Assembly (NCBI RefSeq): GCF_000717595.1
Contig: NZ_JNZO01000001.1
Location: forward strand, 62,001-126,000
DNA from: Streptomyces flavochromogenes
GTDB taxonomy: Bacteria; Actinomycetota; Actinomycetes; Streptomycetales; Streptomycetaceae
Direction: 5' to 3'
Length of the DNA: 64,000 bases
Of this stretch, positions 17,012 to 26,692 are shown piece after piece. Each line of letters begins with the position of its first letter. The first letter of the stretch is position 1. The position numbers and the translations under genes were made by a program. The notes beneath the pieces are model-generated. The model was not told the DNA's origin and ran no database searches. It saw only the letters and a list, made by a program, of their open reading frames with translations.

Positions 17012-18148
17012 TCACGCCGTGTGCAGCGTGAGGCCGTACCGACTGAGGATCTCGTTCACGGGCTGGAACCAGGTCTCTCCGCCGGTCGAGCAGTTGCCCC
17101 AGCCGCCGGACGTGACACCCTGCGCCTGGTCGCCGCTGATGAACGCGCCGCCGGAGTCACCGCCCTCCGCGCACACACTGGTCTTCGTCATCTGGTACAC
17201 CGCGCCCTGGCTGTAGTTCACGGTCTCGTTCTTGGCCAGGACGCTGCCACAGTGCCACTTGGTCGTGGAACCGGAGCGGCAGATCGACGCGCCGACCGGC
17301 GCCTCGGCGGAGCCCTTGACGAGCCGGTCCGGTATCGCACCCCAGCCGAGCACCACGGGCACCGTCCACCAGCCGCTGTGAATGCTCACGTACGCGTAGT
17401 CGTTCCCGGGGAACGAGGAGCCCTGGAAGGTGCCCATCGCGGATCCGTCCCAGCCCCGCACCGCCGCTCCGGCCCCGCCGCAGTGCCCGGCGGTGACGAA
17501 GCCGCCGTGCACGGAGAAGCCGATGGAACAGCGGACGTTGCCGGTGTAGTAGGGGTCGCCGCCGACGGTTCCGGCGGCGTACGTACGAGGCACATTCGCG
17601 GTTTCGGCGACGGTGACGGGTCCGGCGTCACGGGCCCGCTCGACGAAGGCCCGTACGGCGGGGGCGTTCCGTTCGGCGCGGACGACGGTGACGACGACGC
17701 TGTTGGAGCGGGGGTCGACGTGCCAGCCGGCGACACCGCTCGGAGCGGGCCGGGCGTCGAGCCGCGCCTTGGCCCGGTCGAGCGCGCCGGCGCTGTGCCG
17801 GACGAGCCGGGTGTCGGCGCCGAGCGCCTTGACCTCGGCCTCCTCGTCGCGGTCGGTGAGGGCCACGACGAGCCGTCCGGTGCCGGCGTCGAACCAGGAG
17901 CCGCCGTACGAACCACCGGCGGCCTTCTTGGCCTCGGACTCGACGCGGGCCGCCGCGCGTTCGGCCGCCAGCCGTTCCTCGGCCTGCTGTGCGGTGAGCC
18001 CGAGGTCCTGGCGCATGGCGTCGAGAAGTCCCGGCGAGGTGGCGGGCGCGGTGGGGACGGCGCTCGCGGGCATCGCCTGGGCGGCGCCGAGTCCGACGGT
18101 GAGCAGCAGGGCCGCGGCGGCGGCACGCAGGGCGGACGTACGTTTCAC
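17012..18148 (-). CDS. Secreted streptogrisin-type serine protease (S1 family) with propeptide
   Basis: Extracellular chymotrypsin-fold protease. An N-terminal signal peptide (MKRTSALR, hydrophobic core, QAMPASA) is followed by an alpha-lytic-type propeptide (about residues 40-185, containing LGLTAQQAEERL and GWHVDPRSNSVVV). The mature domain contains the triad His in VTAGHCGG (H222), Asp in PGNDYAYV (D250) and Ser in EGGDSGGAF (S332). The length (378 aa) fits the family; no chitin-binding domain is attached. The start is GTG 18148 with AGGAGG upstream. A dre-like site and a 20-bp palindrome lie upstream, so its expression may be tied to the chitinase next door. Confidence 0.95.
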   Translation of the reverse strand: MKRTSALRAAAAALLLTVGLGAAQAMPASAVPTAPATSPGLLDAMRQDLGLTAQQAEERLAAERAAARVESEAKKAAGGSYGGSWFDAGTGRLVVALTDRDEEAEVKALGADTRLVRHSAGALDRAKARLDARPAPSGVAGWHVDPRSNSVVVTVVRAERNAPAVRAFVERARDAGPVTVAETANVPRTYAAGTVGGDPYYTGNVRCSIGFSVHGGFVTAGHCGGAGAAVRGWDGSAMGTFQGSSFPGNDYAYVSIHSGWWTVPVVLGWGAIPDRLVKGSAEAPVGASICRSGSTTKWHCGSVLAKNETVNYSQGAVYQMTKTSVCAEGGDSGGAFISGDQAQGVTSGGWGNCSTGGETWFQPVNEILSRYGLTLHTA

Positions 18149-18174
18149 AGGAGCCTCCTAGTGGGGGGAGCAGG

Positions 18175-18194
18175 CACTGAGAGCGCTCTCAGTG
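18175..18194. promoter_or_regulatory. Perfect 20-bp palindrome, LacI-type operator candidate
   Basis: CACTGAGAGCGCTCTCAGTG is its own reverse complement. The core GAGAGCGCTCTC resembles LacI-family operators of the CebR type (GGGAGCGCTCCC). It lies 27 bases before the protease start and about 205 bases before the divergent PfkB kinase; no LacI gene is adjacent. Confidence 0.65.
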
Positions 18195-18229
18195 CGAGCG
18201 CGGAAGCCACCGTAGCGACAGTCCACTTG

Positions 18230-18245
18230 TCAGGTCCAGACCACG
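18230..18245. promoter_or_regulatory. dre-like site upstream of the serine protease
   Basis: TCAGGTCCAGACCACG matches the dre consensus at 11 of 16 positions and shares the 11-base core GGTCCAGACCA with the chitinase site at 16938. It is 82 bases upstream of the protease start. Confidence 0.45.
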
Positions 18246-18399
18246 ACCGGACATTCGAACCCGGAGGGCGACGGGACCGAATCTCCGCAATCCCTTTCCG
18301 CAAAGCCCTGCAAGATCTTGCCGACGGGTGCCGCGGACTGCTTGACTCACCAGCGATCAGGGGCAGTTGAGCCGCCCCGCGCGCACGAGAGGAATTCTG

Positions 18400-19308
18400 A
18401 TGAGCAGTCGGTACGACGTCCTCGTCCTGGGCGGTTCGGGCGTCGACACGATCGTGTACGTGCCCGAGCTCCCCCTCCCGTACGCCGACAGTTACATGAT
18501 CCGGCCGGGCATCGAGACCCGCGCCGGGCAGACCGGCGACTTCGTCGCCCTCGGCCTGAGCTCACTGGGCCTGCGGACGCACCACATCGACATGATCGGC
18601 GACGACCCCTCGGGCGACCTCGTCCGGGCGTTCCACCGCGACCGGGGCATCGGGTTCACCGAAGTGCCCCTGCCCGGCGGGACGAAGCGGGCCGTCAACC
18701 TCGTCGGACCCGACGGCCGCCGGCTCTCGCTCTACGACGACAGCCGCTCGCGGGAGTCCGACCGGCTGCCCGCGGAGCTGCTCCGGCCCCTGGCCTCGGC
18801 GAGCAGGCACGCCCATGTCTCGATCACGCACCCCTGCGCCTTCGCCCTTCCGCTGCTGCGCGAGGCGGGCCTCACCCTCTCCACGGATCTGCACGACTGG
18901 GACGGCGAGAACCCGTATCACGAGCCCTTCGCCTACGGCGCGGACATCGTCTTCGTCTCGGCCACGGCCCTCACGGACAAGGAGCGGACCATGCGCCGCA
19001 TCCTGGAGCGGGGCCGGGCAGAGGTCGTGATCGCCACCGCGGGGGCCGAGGGCGCCTCCCTGCTGACCGCCGACGGGCTCGTCCACGTGCCCGCCGTCAC
19101 ACCCCGCGATCCGGTGGTCGACTCCAACGGCGCGGGCGACGCCTTCGCCGCCGGCTTCCTCTTCGGCCGACTGACCGGCGAGGACCTCGACCGGTGCGCG
19201 CTCTACGGTGCGGTGGCGGGCGCCTACGCGTGCACCGTGCCGGCCACCGGGAGCGACGCCATCGACCGCGCGCGGCTGCTCGACGAGGTCGCCGCGGCGC
19301 GGGGCTGA
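18400..19308 (+). CDS. PfkB-family carbohydrate kinase
   Basis: ATP-dependent phosphorylation of a sugar or nucleoside in the cytoplasm. The N-terminal signature region is VLVLGGSGVDTIV and GIETRAGQTGDFVALGLSSL. The C-terminal PfkB motif is VVDSNGAGDAFAAGFLFG, in which the Asp before AF is the catalytic base. The length is 302 aa. AGAGGA precedes ATG 18400. The gene is divergent from the serine protease and followed by a bidirectional terminator, so it is probably monocistronic. The substrate is unknown. Confidence 0.92.
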   Translation: MSSRYDVLVLGGSGVDTIVYVPELPLPYADSYMIRPGIETRAGQTGDFVALGLSSLGLRTHHIDMIGDDPSGDLVRAFHRDRGIGFTEVPLPGGTKRAVNLVGPDGRRLSLYDDSRSRESDRLPAELLRPLASASRHAHVSITHPCAFALPLLREAGLTLSTDLHDWDGENPYHEPFAYGADIVFVSATALTDKERTMRRILERGRAEVVIATAGAEGASLLTADGLVHVPAVTPRDPVVDSNGAGDAFAAGFLFGRLTGEDLDRCALYGAVAGAYACTVPATGSDAIDRARLLDEVAAARG

Positions 19309-19321
19309 GCGGGAACGCCCG

Positions 19322-19359
19322 GAAGGGCCCGGTCCGCAGCGCGACGGACCGGGCCCTTC
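19322..19359. terminator. Bidirectional terminator between PfkB kinase and the 2-MIB operon
   Basis: A 15-bp perfect stem (GAAGGGCCCGGTCCG with CGGACCGGGCCCTTC) and 8-nt loop between two convergent genes. It can serve both strands. Confidence 0.8.
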
Positions 19360-19381
19360 GGCCCACACGGGATCAGGCGGA

Positions 19382-20266
19382 TCAGACCCGGTCGGCCGCG
19401 ATCAGGACGTACTGGAACGAGCCGTCCTTGTAGGAGTTGATGAACGCCTCCTCGATGCCGGTGACGAGGGACGACGTGGCGCGCAGCTCCCAGTACGGCA
19501 GGGTGTCGGGCGTCAGGTCGATGACGGCCTGCGGGACGAGGCGGTTGTCGGCCATCGCGCGCAGGTACTCACGGCGGGAGTGGATGTTGCACTCGAAGTG
19601 CGCGTTGATCTGGGAGACCCACTTCGAGGGCTGGCCGTACCGCGGGTTCCAGCAGCCGGTGATGGTCACGTAACGCCCGCCCACCTTGAGGAAGCGGGAG
19701 TGCTCGGCGAAGAGGTCGTCGAGGTCGACGTACATGCTCGACTCGTTGTTCCACGAGGCGGCGATGCTGCCCTTCTCGAACGGGGTGTCCAGCATGTTGC
19801 AGACCTGGGCATGGACGTGGTCGTCGATGCCCAGCTCCTTCGCGCGCTTGTTGCCGAAGTCGGCCTGCGTGGAGGAAAGGGTGACGCCCTCGACCTTGCA
19901 GCCGAAGCGCTGGTGGGCCATGACACTCGAACCGCCGCGGCCGCAGCCGGCGTCCACGAGCGTGTCGTCCCGCCCGATGACTCCGAGGTTGTCCAGGAGG
20001 ACCTCGGTCTGCGCGGACTCCAGCCGGTGCAGTTCGCTGATCAGCTTCTTCTCGTACGCGCTGTCCTCGCTGTCCCCGAGGGCGGCGTGGTCGACGGCGC
20101 CGATGCCGTAGTGGTGGTGGTAGAGCCCGTCGACGTCGCCCAGACGCAGGTTGACGGGCCTGGCCTCGTCGTTCCAGTAACGGGCGATGTCACCCTGGTA
20201 CGGCGTCGCCGGGGACGGGACGAACGCGGAGGTGCCGTTGACAGTGGTGAACTCGGTGCTGGTCAC
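19382..20266 (-). CDS. Geranyl diphosphate 2-C-methyltransferase
   Basis: SAM-dependent methylation of geranyl diphosphate to 2-methyl-GPP, the precursor of 2-methylisoborneol. The SAM-binding motif is TLVDAGCGRGGSSVMAHQRF; diagnostic segments include VEGVTLSSTQADFGNKRAKE and WNNESSMYVDLDDLFAEHSR. The length (294 aa) is typical. The start is GTG 20266 with only a weak upstream GGA. It begins 14 bases after the terpene cyclase stop and is the last gene of the operon, which fixes the role. Confidence 0.95.
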   Translation of the reverse strand: MTSTEFTTVNGTSAFVPSPATPYQGDIARYWNDEARPVNLRLGDVDGLYHHHYGIGAVDHAALGDSEDSAYEKKLISELHRLESAQTEVLLDNLGVIGRDDTLVDAGCGRGGSSVMAHQRFGCKVEGVTLSSTQADFGNKRAKELGIDDHVHAQVCNMLDTPFEKGSIAASWNNESSMYVDLDDLFAEHSRFLKVGGRYVTITGCWNPRYGQPSKWVSQINAHFECNIHSRREYLRAMADNRLVPQAVIDLTPDTLPYWELRATSSLVTGIEEAFINSYKDGSFQYVLIAADRV

Positions 20267-20280
20267 AGATAATCCATTTC

Positions 20281-21672
20281 TTACCAGAAATCGGGCAGGC
20301 TGTAGCGATAGGTGTTGGTCTGGTGCCAGTAGTGGTTGCCGTCGACCCACACCGCCACGCCCCGCAGGAAGCGCTGGACGGTCGGGACGGGGCAGGCGGC
20401 GGCGAGGGCTGCGGCCTCGGCCTCGAAGTCCCGCATGAGGTCGTTGTGGACCTCGACGGCCTTCAGATAGCCCTCGCGGTCGGAGACGCCTTCGCGTTCG
20501 GCGATGACCACCGGCAGGTTCAGGTGGGTGCCGGGGCTGTCGAGTTCCTTCATGTAGGAGTAGAGGTCGTTCACGATGGTGGTCGCGTTCCCGGCGAGCG
20601 CGAGGACGCGCTGCATGGCCGGCTGGGCGTGCAGGTCCGCGGGGAGTTCGTAGCCGCCGACGGTGTCGGTGATGGTGGGGCAGGGGCGGAAGTTGTTGAA
20701 CTGCCGCATCGCCAGGTACTCCCACACCTCCGGCATGTGGTCCGTCTCGGCCCAGGCGGCCTCGGCGAGGTAGCCCATGTGCAGCCGGGCCATGTCGTGC
20801 CGGAACCGGTCGGCCTGCGAGGGGGTCGACTGGTTGACGAAGTACTCCATGGCGGAGCGGTAGGCGCGCCGCGGGGCGTCCGCGTAGAGCGACTCCGCCC
20901 AGAGCGGCTGGTACTCCGTCGTCGTGTGGAGCGGGTCCAGGGCGGTGTGCGCGAGGAGGAGCCGTCCGCCGAGGCCGATGGGCGAGCCGCCGTGGTCCTC
21001 GCAGTAGCAGTCGTCGACAGCGTTCTCGGCGACCATCAGACGCGTGGCGAGCATCAGGTGCTCGACGGTCGGGGCGTCGGGGTGGCAGGCGACCATGTAG
21101 CGCCCGACGGAGAAACCGTCGAACTCGCCTTCCCAGTCCTCGGGGTAGAGCTGCACCTCGTCGAGCGCCCAGGCCTTGATCCTGCGGCTGACCTCGTCCA
21201 CCCGTACGGGATCGGGTTCGGGCACGGGGTGGAAGTAGAGGCCCGGGATCGGCCGGCCCTCCACCGGCGCCGGGGGCTCCGGCAGTTCGGGGGCGGCCTC
21301 GCGCCGGGCCAGGGACAGCGCTGCCGTACCGAGGCCACTGGGGCCGGGCAGGACGAATCCCGGCCCGGGAACCGGCGGCGCGGTCACGACGGCGCCGTCC
21401 GGCGACGCGGAAGCGGCCCCGACGGCGGGAGCGACCACGGGTGCCGTGGCGATCACAGGGGTGGAAGCGACCACGGAGGTGGGAGCGACCACTGATGCCG
21501 TGGCGACCACGGGCGCAGTACCGGCTCCGGTCGCGGCGGCGGCCGCGGCCGTGAGAGCGGCCGCCCCGGCCGTCTCGGTGGGAACGGCCGCCCGTCCGAG
21601 GACATGGAGCCCGAAGTGGGCGGCGGCGGTGGGCAGGCTCGACTGCAGAGGGGAAGGCCCGGGTTCGGGCAT
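20281..21672 (-). CDS. 2-methylisoborneol synthase (family 2B encapsulin cargo)
   Basis: Class I terpene cyclase converting 2-methyl-GPP to 2-methylisoborneol. The Mg-binding acidic motif is NAVDDCYCED (D220, D221) and the second metal motif is NDLYSYMKE (368-376); the C-terminal HQTNTYRYSLPDFW is typical. The N-terminal ~115 residues are disordered and rich in Ala, Val, Pro and Thr, with imperfect repeats (VVATASVV, VVASTPVI, TAPVV). In this system such a tail directs the cyclase into the encapsulin shell. AAGGAG precedes ATG 21672. It lies between the shell gene and the methyltransferase on one strand. Confidence 0.95.
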   Translation of the reverse strand: MPEPGPSPLQSSLPTAAAHFGLHVLGRAAVPTETAGAAALTAAAAAATGAGTAPVVATASVVAPTSVVASTPVIATAPVVAPAVGAASASPDGAVVTAPPVPGPGFVLPGPSGLGTAALSLARREAAPELPEPPAPVEGRPIPGLYFHPVPEPDPVRVDEVSRRIKAWALDEVQLYPEDWEGEFDGFSVGRYMVACHPDAPTVEHLMLATRLMVAENAVDDCYCEDHGGSPIGLGGRLLLAHTALDPLHTTTEYQPLWAESLYADAPRRAYRSAMEYFVNQSTPSQADRFRHDMARLHMGYLAEAAWAETDHMPEVWEYLAMRQFNNFRPCPTITDTVGGYELPADLHAQPAMQRVLALAGNATTIVNDLYSYMKELDSPGTHLNLPVVIAEREGVSDREGYLKAVEVHNDLMRDFEAEAAALAAACPVPTVQRFLRGVAVWVDGNHYWHQTNTYRYSLPDFW

Positions 21673-21782
21673 CCGTGACTCCTTGGTGAGGGTGGTGGGC
21701 TGTCCGGGGTCCCGGGCACGGTCGGCCGGCCCGGGACGCTCCGGACCGTCGCGGCCGTCGTGGCGGCCGCGGGACAGCTCCT

Positions 21783-23204
21783 CTAGTGCCTGCGGGCGAT
21801 CTCCACGTTCTCCAGCACGCCCAGCGCGTTCGGCACGAGGATGGCGGCGGAGTAGTACGTGGTGACGAGGTACGACATGATCGCCTGTTCGCTGATGCCC
21901 ATGAAGCGCACCGAGAGGCCGGGCTCGTACTCCTCCGGAAGTCCGGTCTGGCGGAGGCCGATGACGCCCTGGTTGTCCTCGCCGAGGCGCATGGCGAGGA
22001 TCGAGCTGGTGTTCTCCTTGGTGATCGGGATCTTGTTGCAGGGCAGCAGCGGGACGCCCCGCCAGCTCAGGACCTGCTGGCCGTCGAGGTCGACGGTGCC
22101 CGGGTTGAGGCCGCGGGCGTTCCACTCGCGGCCGATCGCGGCGATCGTCCGGGGGTGGGCGAGGAAGAGCTTGGTGCCGCGGCGGCGGCAGAGGAGCTCG
22201 TCGAGGTCGTCCGGGGTGGGCGGGCCGGAGTGGGTCTGGATCCGCTGCTTGAAGTCGGCGTTGTGGAGCAGGCCGAACTCCCGGTTGTTGATCAGCTCGT
22301 GCTCCTGGCGCTCGCGCAGCGCCTCGATGGTGAGCCTGAGCTGCTCCTCCGTCTGGTTCATCGGCCCGTTGTAGAGGTCGGCGACCCTGGTGTGGACCCG
22401 CAGGACGGTCTGGGCGACGGAGAGTTCGTACTCGCGCGGCTTGAGCTCGTAGTCGACGAAGGCGCCCGGCAGGGCGACCTCGCCGGTGTGGCCGGCCGAC
22501 ATCGCGATCTCGGCCTCGCCGTGCTTGTTCTGGCGCTGCAGCGGGAGCGAGCTGAACGTCTCGATGTGGGCCTGGAGGGACGGTGCCGAGGCGAGGACCG
22601 CGGCGAACTCGGCGCGGGAGAGGGTGAGCAGCGTGCCGGCGGTCTCGGCGGTGGCGGTGTAGTCCCATCGGGCGTCGGCGTCCAGAAGGGCGTTCTCACC
22701 GAACCGGTCGCCGTCGGCGAGCACCGCGACGGCCACGTCGTCGCCGTACTTGCCGAGGGAGATCTGGTTGATCCGGCCGTGGGCGACGAGATGGATGTCC
22801 TCGGCGGGGGTGCCGCGCTCCACGAGCACCTCGCCGGCGCTGAAGTCGCGCTGGACGCACCGGCCGGCCAGCGCGTTCAGCACCTCCTCGTCCTCGTAAC
22901 CGCGCAGCAGCGCGAGTTCGCCGAGCTCACGGGGGATCACCCGGACGTGGGCACCGTCCTGGACGAACTCGATGCGCCCGTCGCCGACGGTGTAGCTCAG
23001 CCGTCGGTTCACCCGGTAGGCACCGCCCTTGGTCTCCACCCAGGGGAGCATCCGCAGCAGCCAGCGGGAGCTGATCTCCTGCATCTGCGGGGCGGACTTG
23101 GTGGTGGTGGCGAGGTTCCGGGCAGCCGCGGTGCTGAGGCTGGACTGCTTCCGCTGGTCCGCCGACTGGTCCAGCTGTACGTCCGGGCTCGTGTCTACGG
23201 TCAT
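21783..23204 (-). CDS. Family 2B encapsulin shell protein with cyclic-nucleotide-binding domain
   Basis: HK97-fold capsid-like protein that self-assembles into a protein nanocompartment, with an inserted Crp-type cyclic-nucleotide domain. The N-arm and shell segments are [20 protein letters not shown] and [12 protein letters not shown]. The cNMP-like domain spans about residues 85-220 ([43 protein letters not shown]). The shell fold resumes with [15 protein letters not shown] and ends in [20 protein letters not shown]. The length of 473 aa fits. AAGGAG precedes ATG 23204. Adjacent terpene cyclase and methyltransferase genes match the known encapsulated 2-MIB operon. Confidence 0.92.
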   Translation of the reverse strand: MTVDTSPDVQLDQSADQRKQSSLSTAAARNLATTTKSAPQMQEISSRWLLRMLPWVETKGGAYRVNRRLSYTVGDGRIEFVQDGAHVRVIPRELGELALLRGYEDEEVLNALAGRCVQRDFSAGEVLVERGTPAEDIHLVAHGRINQISLGKYGDDVAVAVLADGDRFGENALLDADARWDYTATAETAGTLLTLSRAEFAAVLASAPSLQAHIETFSSLPLQRQNKHGEAEIAMSAGHTGEVALPGAFVDYELKPREYELSVAQTVLRVHTRVADLYNGPMNQTEEQLRLTIEALRERQEHELINNREFGLLHNADFKQRIQTHSGPPTPDDLDELLCRRRGTKLFLAHPRTIAAIGREWNARGLNPGTVDLDGQQVLSWRGVPLLPCNKIPITKENTSSILAMRLGEDNQGVIGLRQTGLPEEYEPGLSVRFMGISEQAIMSYLVTTYYSAAILVPNALGVLENVEIARRH

Positions 23205-23666
23205 GGGGCGGGCTCTCCTTCGCAGGGGGTGGTGACCGGCGCACGGGTGCCCCGGTCAGTGAAAGAGGAGGAAACGAGAAGGCAATGAAGGCAGGGAAAA
23301 GCGGGGAAAGGGGAGAAAGGATGATGAAGCTCTGGGAATCCGTCCAGATCCCGGGGAACAGTAACGGCCGGTGACCCCGGTACACCCCATCGATTCGAGG
23401 GCATTACCTCGAAGCGGCGATCTTGCTCTGTTCGAGGTTTAACCCGGTGATCTGCGACATTCGGGCCACGTGGCCGAGAGCCCATGGGTCGAGCCCTCCA
23501 TGAGCCCCTTTCAGGTTCGAGAACCGCGTCGACGTTCGGCCCGTTTCCGACGGCACCCGCGCCCACCCACCCAACCAGGGGCGCAGATACTTCCTTATTA
23601 GGACAAAACGGTCCACTCCGGCTAGATTCGGCTTTCAGTCATCTCTCGTCGCTTCAAGGGGTGGGC
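23205..23666. other. Divergent intergenic region, 462 bp
   Basis: Separates the encapsulin operon (minus) from nhaC (plus) and must hold both promoters. It is less GC-rich than the surroundings, notably around 23415-23450 and 23590-23640 (CTTCCTTATTAGGACAAAAC). I see no convincing palindrome or gene. Confidence 0.5.
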
Positions 23667-25170
23667 ATGCAGGCCGGCGAACCCGCCGAAGACGAACGAA
23701 CCCCTCGGGAACCGTCGCTCGCGGGCGCCCTCCTCCCGATGGGCGTCCTCGCGGTGCTCCTCGCCGGATCCCTCGCCCTGTTCGGTCTCGACGCCCTCGA
23801 CGGCCCGATGCAGGTCGCCCTGGTCCTCTGCGCCATGACCGCCGCGCTGGTCGCGCTCAAGAACGGACACCGGTGGTCGGACGTCCAGCGGGCCGGTCAG
23901 GGAGCGATGTCGTCCCTCACCAGCGCCGTGTTCATCCTTCTGACGGTAGGCGCGCTGATCGGTGTCTGGAACCTCTCCGGGACGATCCCGACCCTCGTGT
24001 ACTACGGCATCCAGGTCCTCTCCCCCAGCTGGTACTACGCGGCGACGGCGCTGATCTGCGGCGGTATCGCCATGAGCATCGGCAGTTCCTGGACGACGGC
24101 CGGCACCATCGGCGTCGGCCTGGTCGGCGTCGCGGACGTGCTGGGCGTCTCCACTGCGATCACCGGCGGCGCGGTCATCTCCGGCGCCTATCTCGGCGAC
24201 AAGCTCTCGCCGCTCTCCGAGACCACCGTGCTCACCGCCCAGATGGTGAAGGTGGACGTCTACGAGCACATCAGGCGTCAGGCCTGGACGTCACTGCCGG
24301 CGTTCGCGATCGCCTTCGTCGTGATCCTGGTGATCGGCCTGGTCGAGGGCCCGGACGTGGTCGACCCCGTCGGCGAGGACATCGAGCTCAAGAGCCTCGG
24401 CGCGATCTACCGCATCACCCCGCTCAACCTGCTGCCCCTGGTCCTGCTCGCGTTCCTGTCGATCCGGAAGGTGCCCGCCTCCCTCGCCCTGATCTCCTCC
24501 GCCCTGTTCCCGGGTGTCCTGGGGGCCTTCCTCCAGCCGGACGTGATGCGGGGCGTTCGTCGCCGGGACCGGGAACATCGTCGTGGAGTCGCTGAAGGGC
24601 ATCCGGCGGGCTATGGCCAACGGCTTCTCCGACTCCGGCATCCCGCTGATCGACCAGCTGCTCTCCCGGGGCGGCATGGACAGCATGCTGCTCACCCGCT
24701 GGCTGATCATCGGCGCCGTCACCTTCGGTGCGCTCCTGGAGGAGTTCGGGCTCATCGCCCGGCTCGTCGAGCCGATGATCCGCTCGGCGAAGAGCACGGG
24801 CCAGCTGCTCCTCACCGTCTTCACCTGCGCCTTCGGGCTCAACGTCGTCGCGGGCGACCAGTACATCGCGCTCGTCCTCCCCTCCCGCGTGTTCCGGCTG
24901 GAGTTCGAGAAGCGGGGGCTCGCCCCGACCAACCTCTCCCGGCTCGCCGCGGACAGCGGCACCGTCACCTCGGCCCTGGTGCCGTGGAACTCCTGCGGGG
25001 CGTTCATGGGCGCCGTCCTCGGCGTCCCCACCCTGTCGTACGCCCCCTACGCGATCTTCAACTACGCCAGTCCCACGCTCAGCGTCCTCTACGGCGTCAC
25101 CGGCTTCAAGATCGAGAAGATCGCGAGGACCGAGCCGCCCGGGGACCCCACCGAGTCGCCCTCGAGGTAG
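23667..25170 (+). pseudogene. nhaC: NhaC-family Na+/H+ antiporter, interrupted by a single-base frameshift
   Basis: Multi-span antiporter exchanging sodium for protons. The N-terminal part (from ATG 23667) covers GPMQVALVLCAMTAALVALK, SIGSSWTTAGTIGVGLVGVA and SGAYLGDKLSPLSETTVLTA. The C-terminal part continues in the next frame with VESLKGIRRAMANGF, TRWLIIGAVTFGALLEEFGL and GLNVVAGDQYIALVLPSRVF. Removing one G from the run at 24550-24553 would join them as DVMRAFVAGTGNIVVESLKG. Both halves are well conserved, so the indel is either very recent or a sequencing error. It is followed 3 bases later by the ArcD-like antiporter, suggesting one operon. Confidence 0.8.
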
Positions 25171-25173
25171 GAC

Positions 25174-26634
25174 ATGTCGAACGCTGATACCGGAACAGAC
25201 GCCACCACAGCCGGGTCCCCGCCTACGGCCAAACTGACGCTCATCACGCTCACCGCGATGGTCGTCGGCTCCATGGTCGGCGCCGGCGTCTTCTCGCTCC
25301 CCCGCCGGTTCGCGCAGGAGACGGGTGTCGCGGGCGCGCTGATCGCCTGGGCGATCGCCGGCTTCGGCATGCTGATGCTCGCCTTCGTCTTCCAGGCGCT
25401 CGCGGTGCGCCGCCCGGACCTGGACGCCGGTGTGTACGCGTACGCGAAGGCCGGTTTCGGCGAGTACCCGGGCTTCTTCTCGGCGTTCGGCTACTGGGCG
25501 AGCGCCTGCGTCGGCAATGTGACGTACTGGGTCCTCATCATGTCGACGATCGGCGCGATCTGGCCGGCCCTCGGCGACGGCGACACGGCCCTCGCGATCA
25601 TCCTGTCCTCGGTGGGGCTGTGGGCGTTCTTCCTGCTCATCCGGCGCGGGGTGAAGGAGGCCGCCGCGATCAACCGGATCGTGACGGTGGCCAAGGTCGT
25701 GCCCATCATCGTCTTCGTCATCCTGGCCCTCTTCTACCTCGACACGTCCGTCTTCGCGGACAACTGGGGTGGCGCCGACTACGCCGGCTCGCTGTTCAGC
25801 CAGGTCCGCGGCACCATGCTCGCCACCGTGTTCGTCTTCCTCGGGGTCGAGGGCGCCAGCGTCTACTCCCGCCACGCCAAGCGCCGCGAGGACGTGGGCC
25901 GGGCGACGATCCTGGGCTTCCTCAGCGTCTTCGCCGTCTTCGCCTCGGTGACCATCGTGTCGTACGGCATCCTGCCGATGGCCGAGATCGCCGAGCTGCG
26001 GCAGCCCTCCATGGCCGGCGTCCTGGAAGCGGCCGTCGGCACCTGGGGCCAGGTCTTCGTCAGCGTCGGCCTCATCATCTCCGTCCTCGGCGCCTATCTC
26101 GCCTGGACCCTCATGGCCGCCGAGGTGCTCTTCGTGGCGGCCAAGGACAAGGACATGCCGCGCTTCCTGGGACGCTCCAGCGGCGACGACGTCCCCGTGC
26201 CGGCCCTGCTGATGTCCACGGCCCTCAGCCAGGTCGTCCTCGTCGTCACGGCGTTCTCCGACGACGCCTTCAACTTCGCCCTCGACCTGACCAGCGCGCT
26301 CAGCCTGATCCCGTTCCTGCTCGCCGCCGCGTTCGCGGTGAAGATCGCGGTGAGACCCGAGCGGGAGAAGGTGGCGGGCCGGGGCACCCGGGGCGAGTTG
26401 GTCGTGGCCGTCCTCGCCACGGTGTACACGGCGTTCCTGCTGTTCGCGGCCGGGCTCAAGTTCGTTCTGGTCTCCTTCATCATCTACGCCCCCGCGACCT
26501 TCCTGTTCGTCAAGGCCCGGCGCGAGCAGGGCAGACGGCTCTTCTCCCCGCGCGAGCTGGTGATCCTCGTCGTCTCGATCGCCGGCGCCGTCATGGGCGT
26601 CGTGGCCCTGGCGACCGGCTGGATCAGCCTCTGA
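25174..26634 (+). CDS. arcD: APC-family arginine/ornithine-type antiporter (ArcD-like)
   Basis: Basic amino-acid antiporter of 486 aa in the cytoplasmic membrane. The first helix carries the APC glycine motif ([19 protein letters not shown]). Twelve or more hydrophobic segments follow, including [20 protein letters not shown] and [20 protein letters not shown]. It is the typical exchanger of arginine deiminase pathways, importing arginine and exporting ornithine. It lies directly upstream of arginine deiminase (58-bp gap) and 3 bases after nhaC. Exact substrate specificity is inferred from the neighbour. Confidence 0.88.
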   Translation: MSNADTGTDATTAGSPPTAKLTLITLTAMVVGSMVGAGVFSLPRRFAQETGVAGALIAWAIAGFGMLMLAFVFQALAVRRPDLDAGVYAYAKAGFGEYPGFFSAFGYWASACVGNVTYWVLIMSTIGAIWPALGDGDTALAIILSSVGLWAFFLLIRRGVKEAAAINRIVTVAKVVPIIVFVILALFYLDTSVFADNWGGADYAGSLFSQVRGTMLATVFVFLGVEGASVYSRHAKRREDVGRATILGFLSVFAVFASVTIVSYGILPMAEIAELRQPSMAGVLEAAVGTWGQVFVSVGLIISVLGAYLAWTLMAAEVLFVAAKDKDMPRFLGRSSGDDVPVPALLMSTALSQVVLVVTAFSDDAFNFALDLTSALSLIPFLLAAAFAVKIAVRPEREKVAGRGTRGELVVAVLATVYTAFLLFAAGLKFVLVSFIIYAPATFLFVKARREQGRRLFSPRELVILVVSIAGAVMGVVALATGWISL

Positions 26635-26692
26635 GCCGGCCCTCGTCGTCCTCCGCACCGTCCCCTCGTCACCCGTATCCGAAAGGCCCCGC

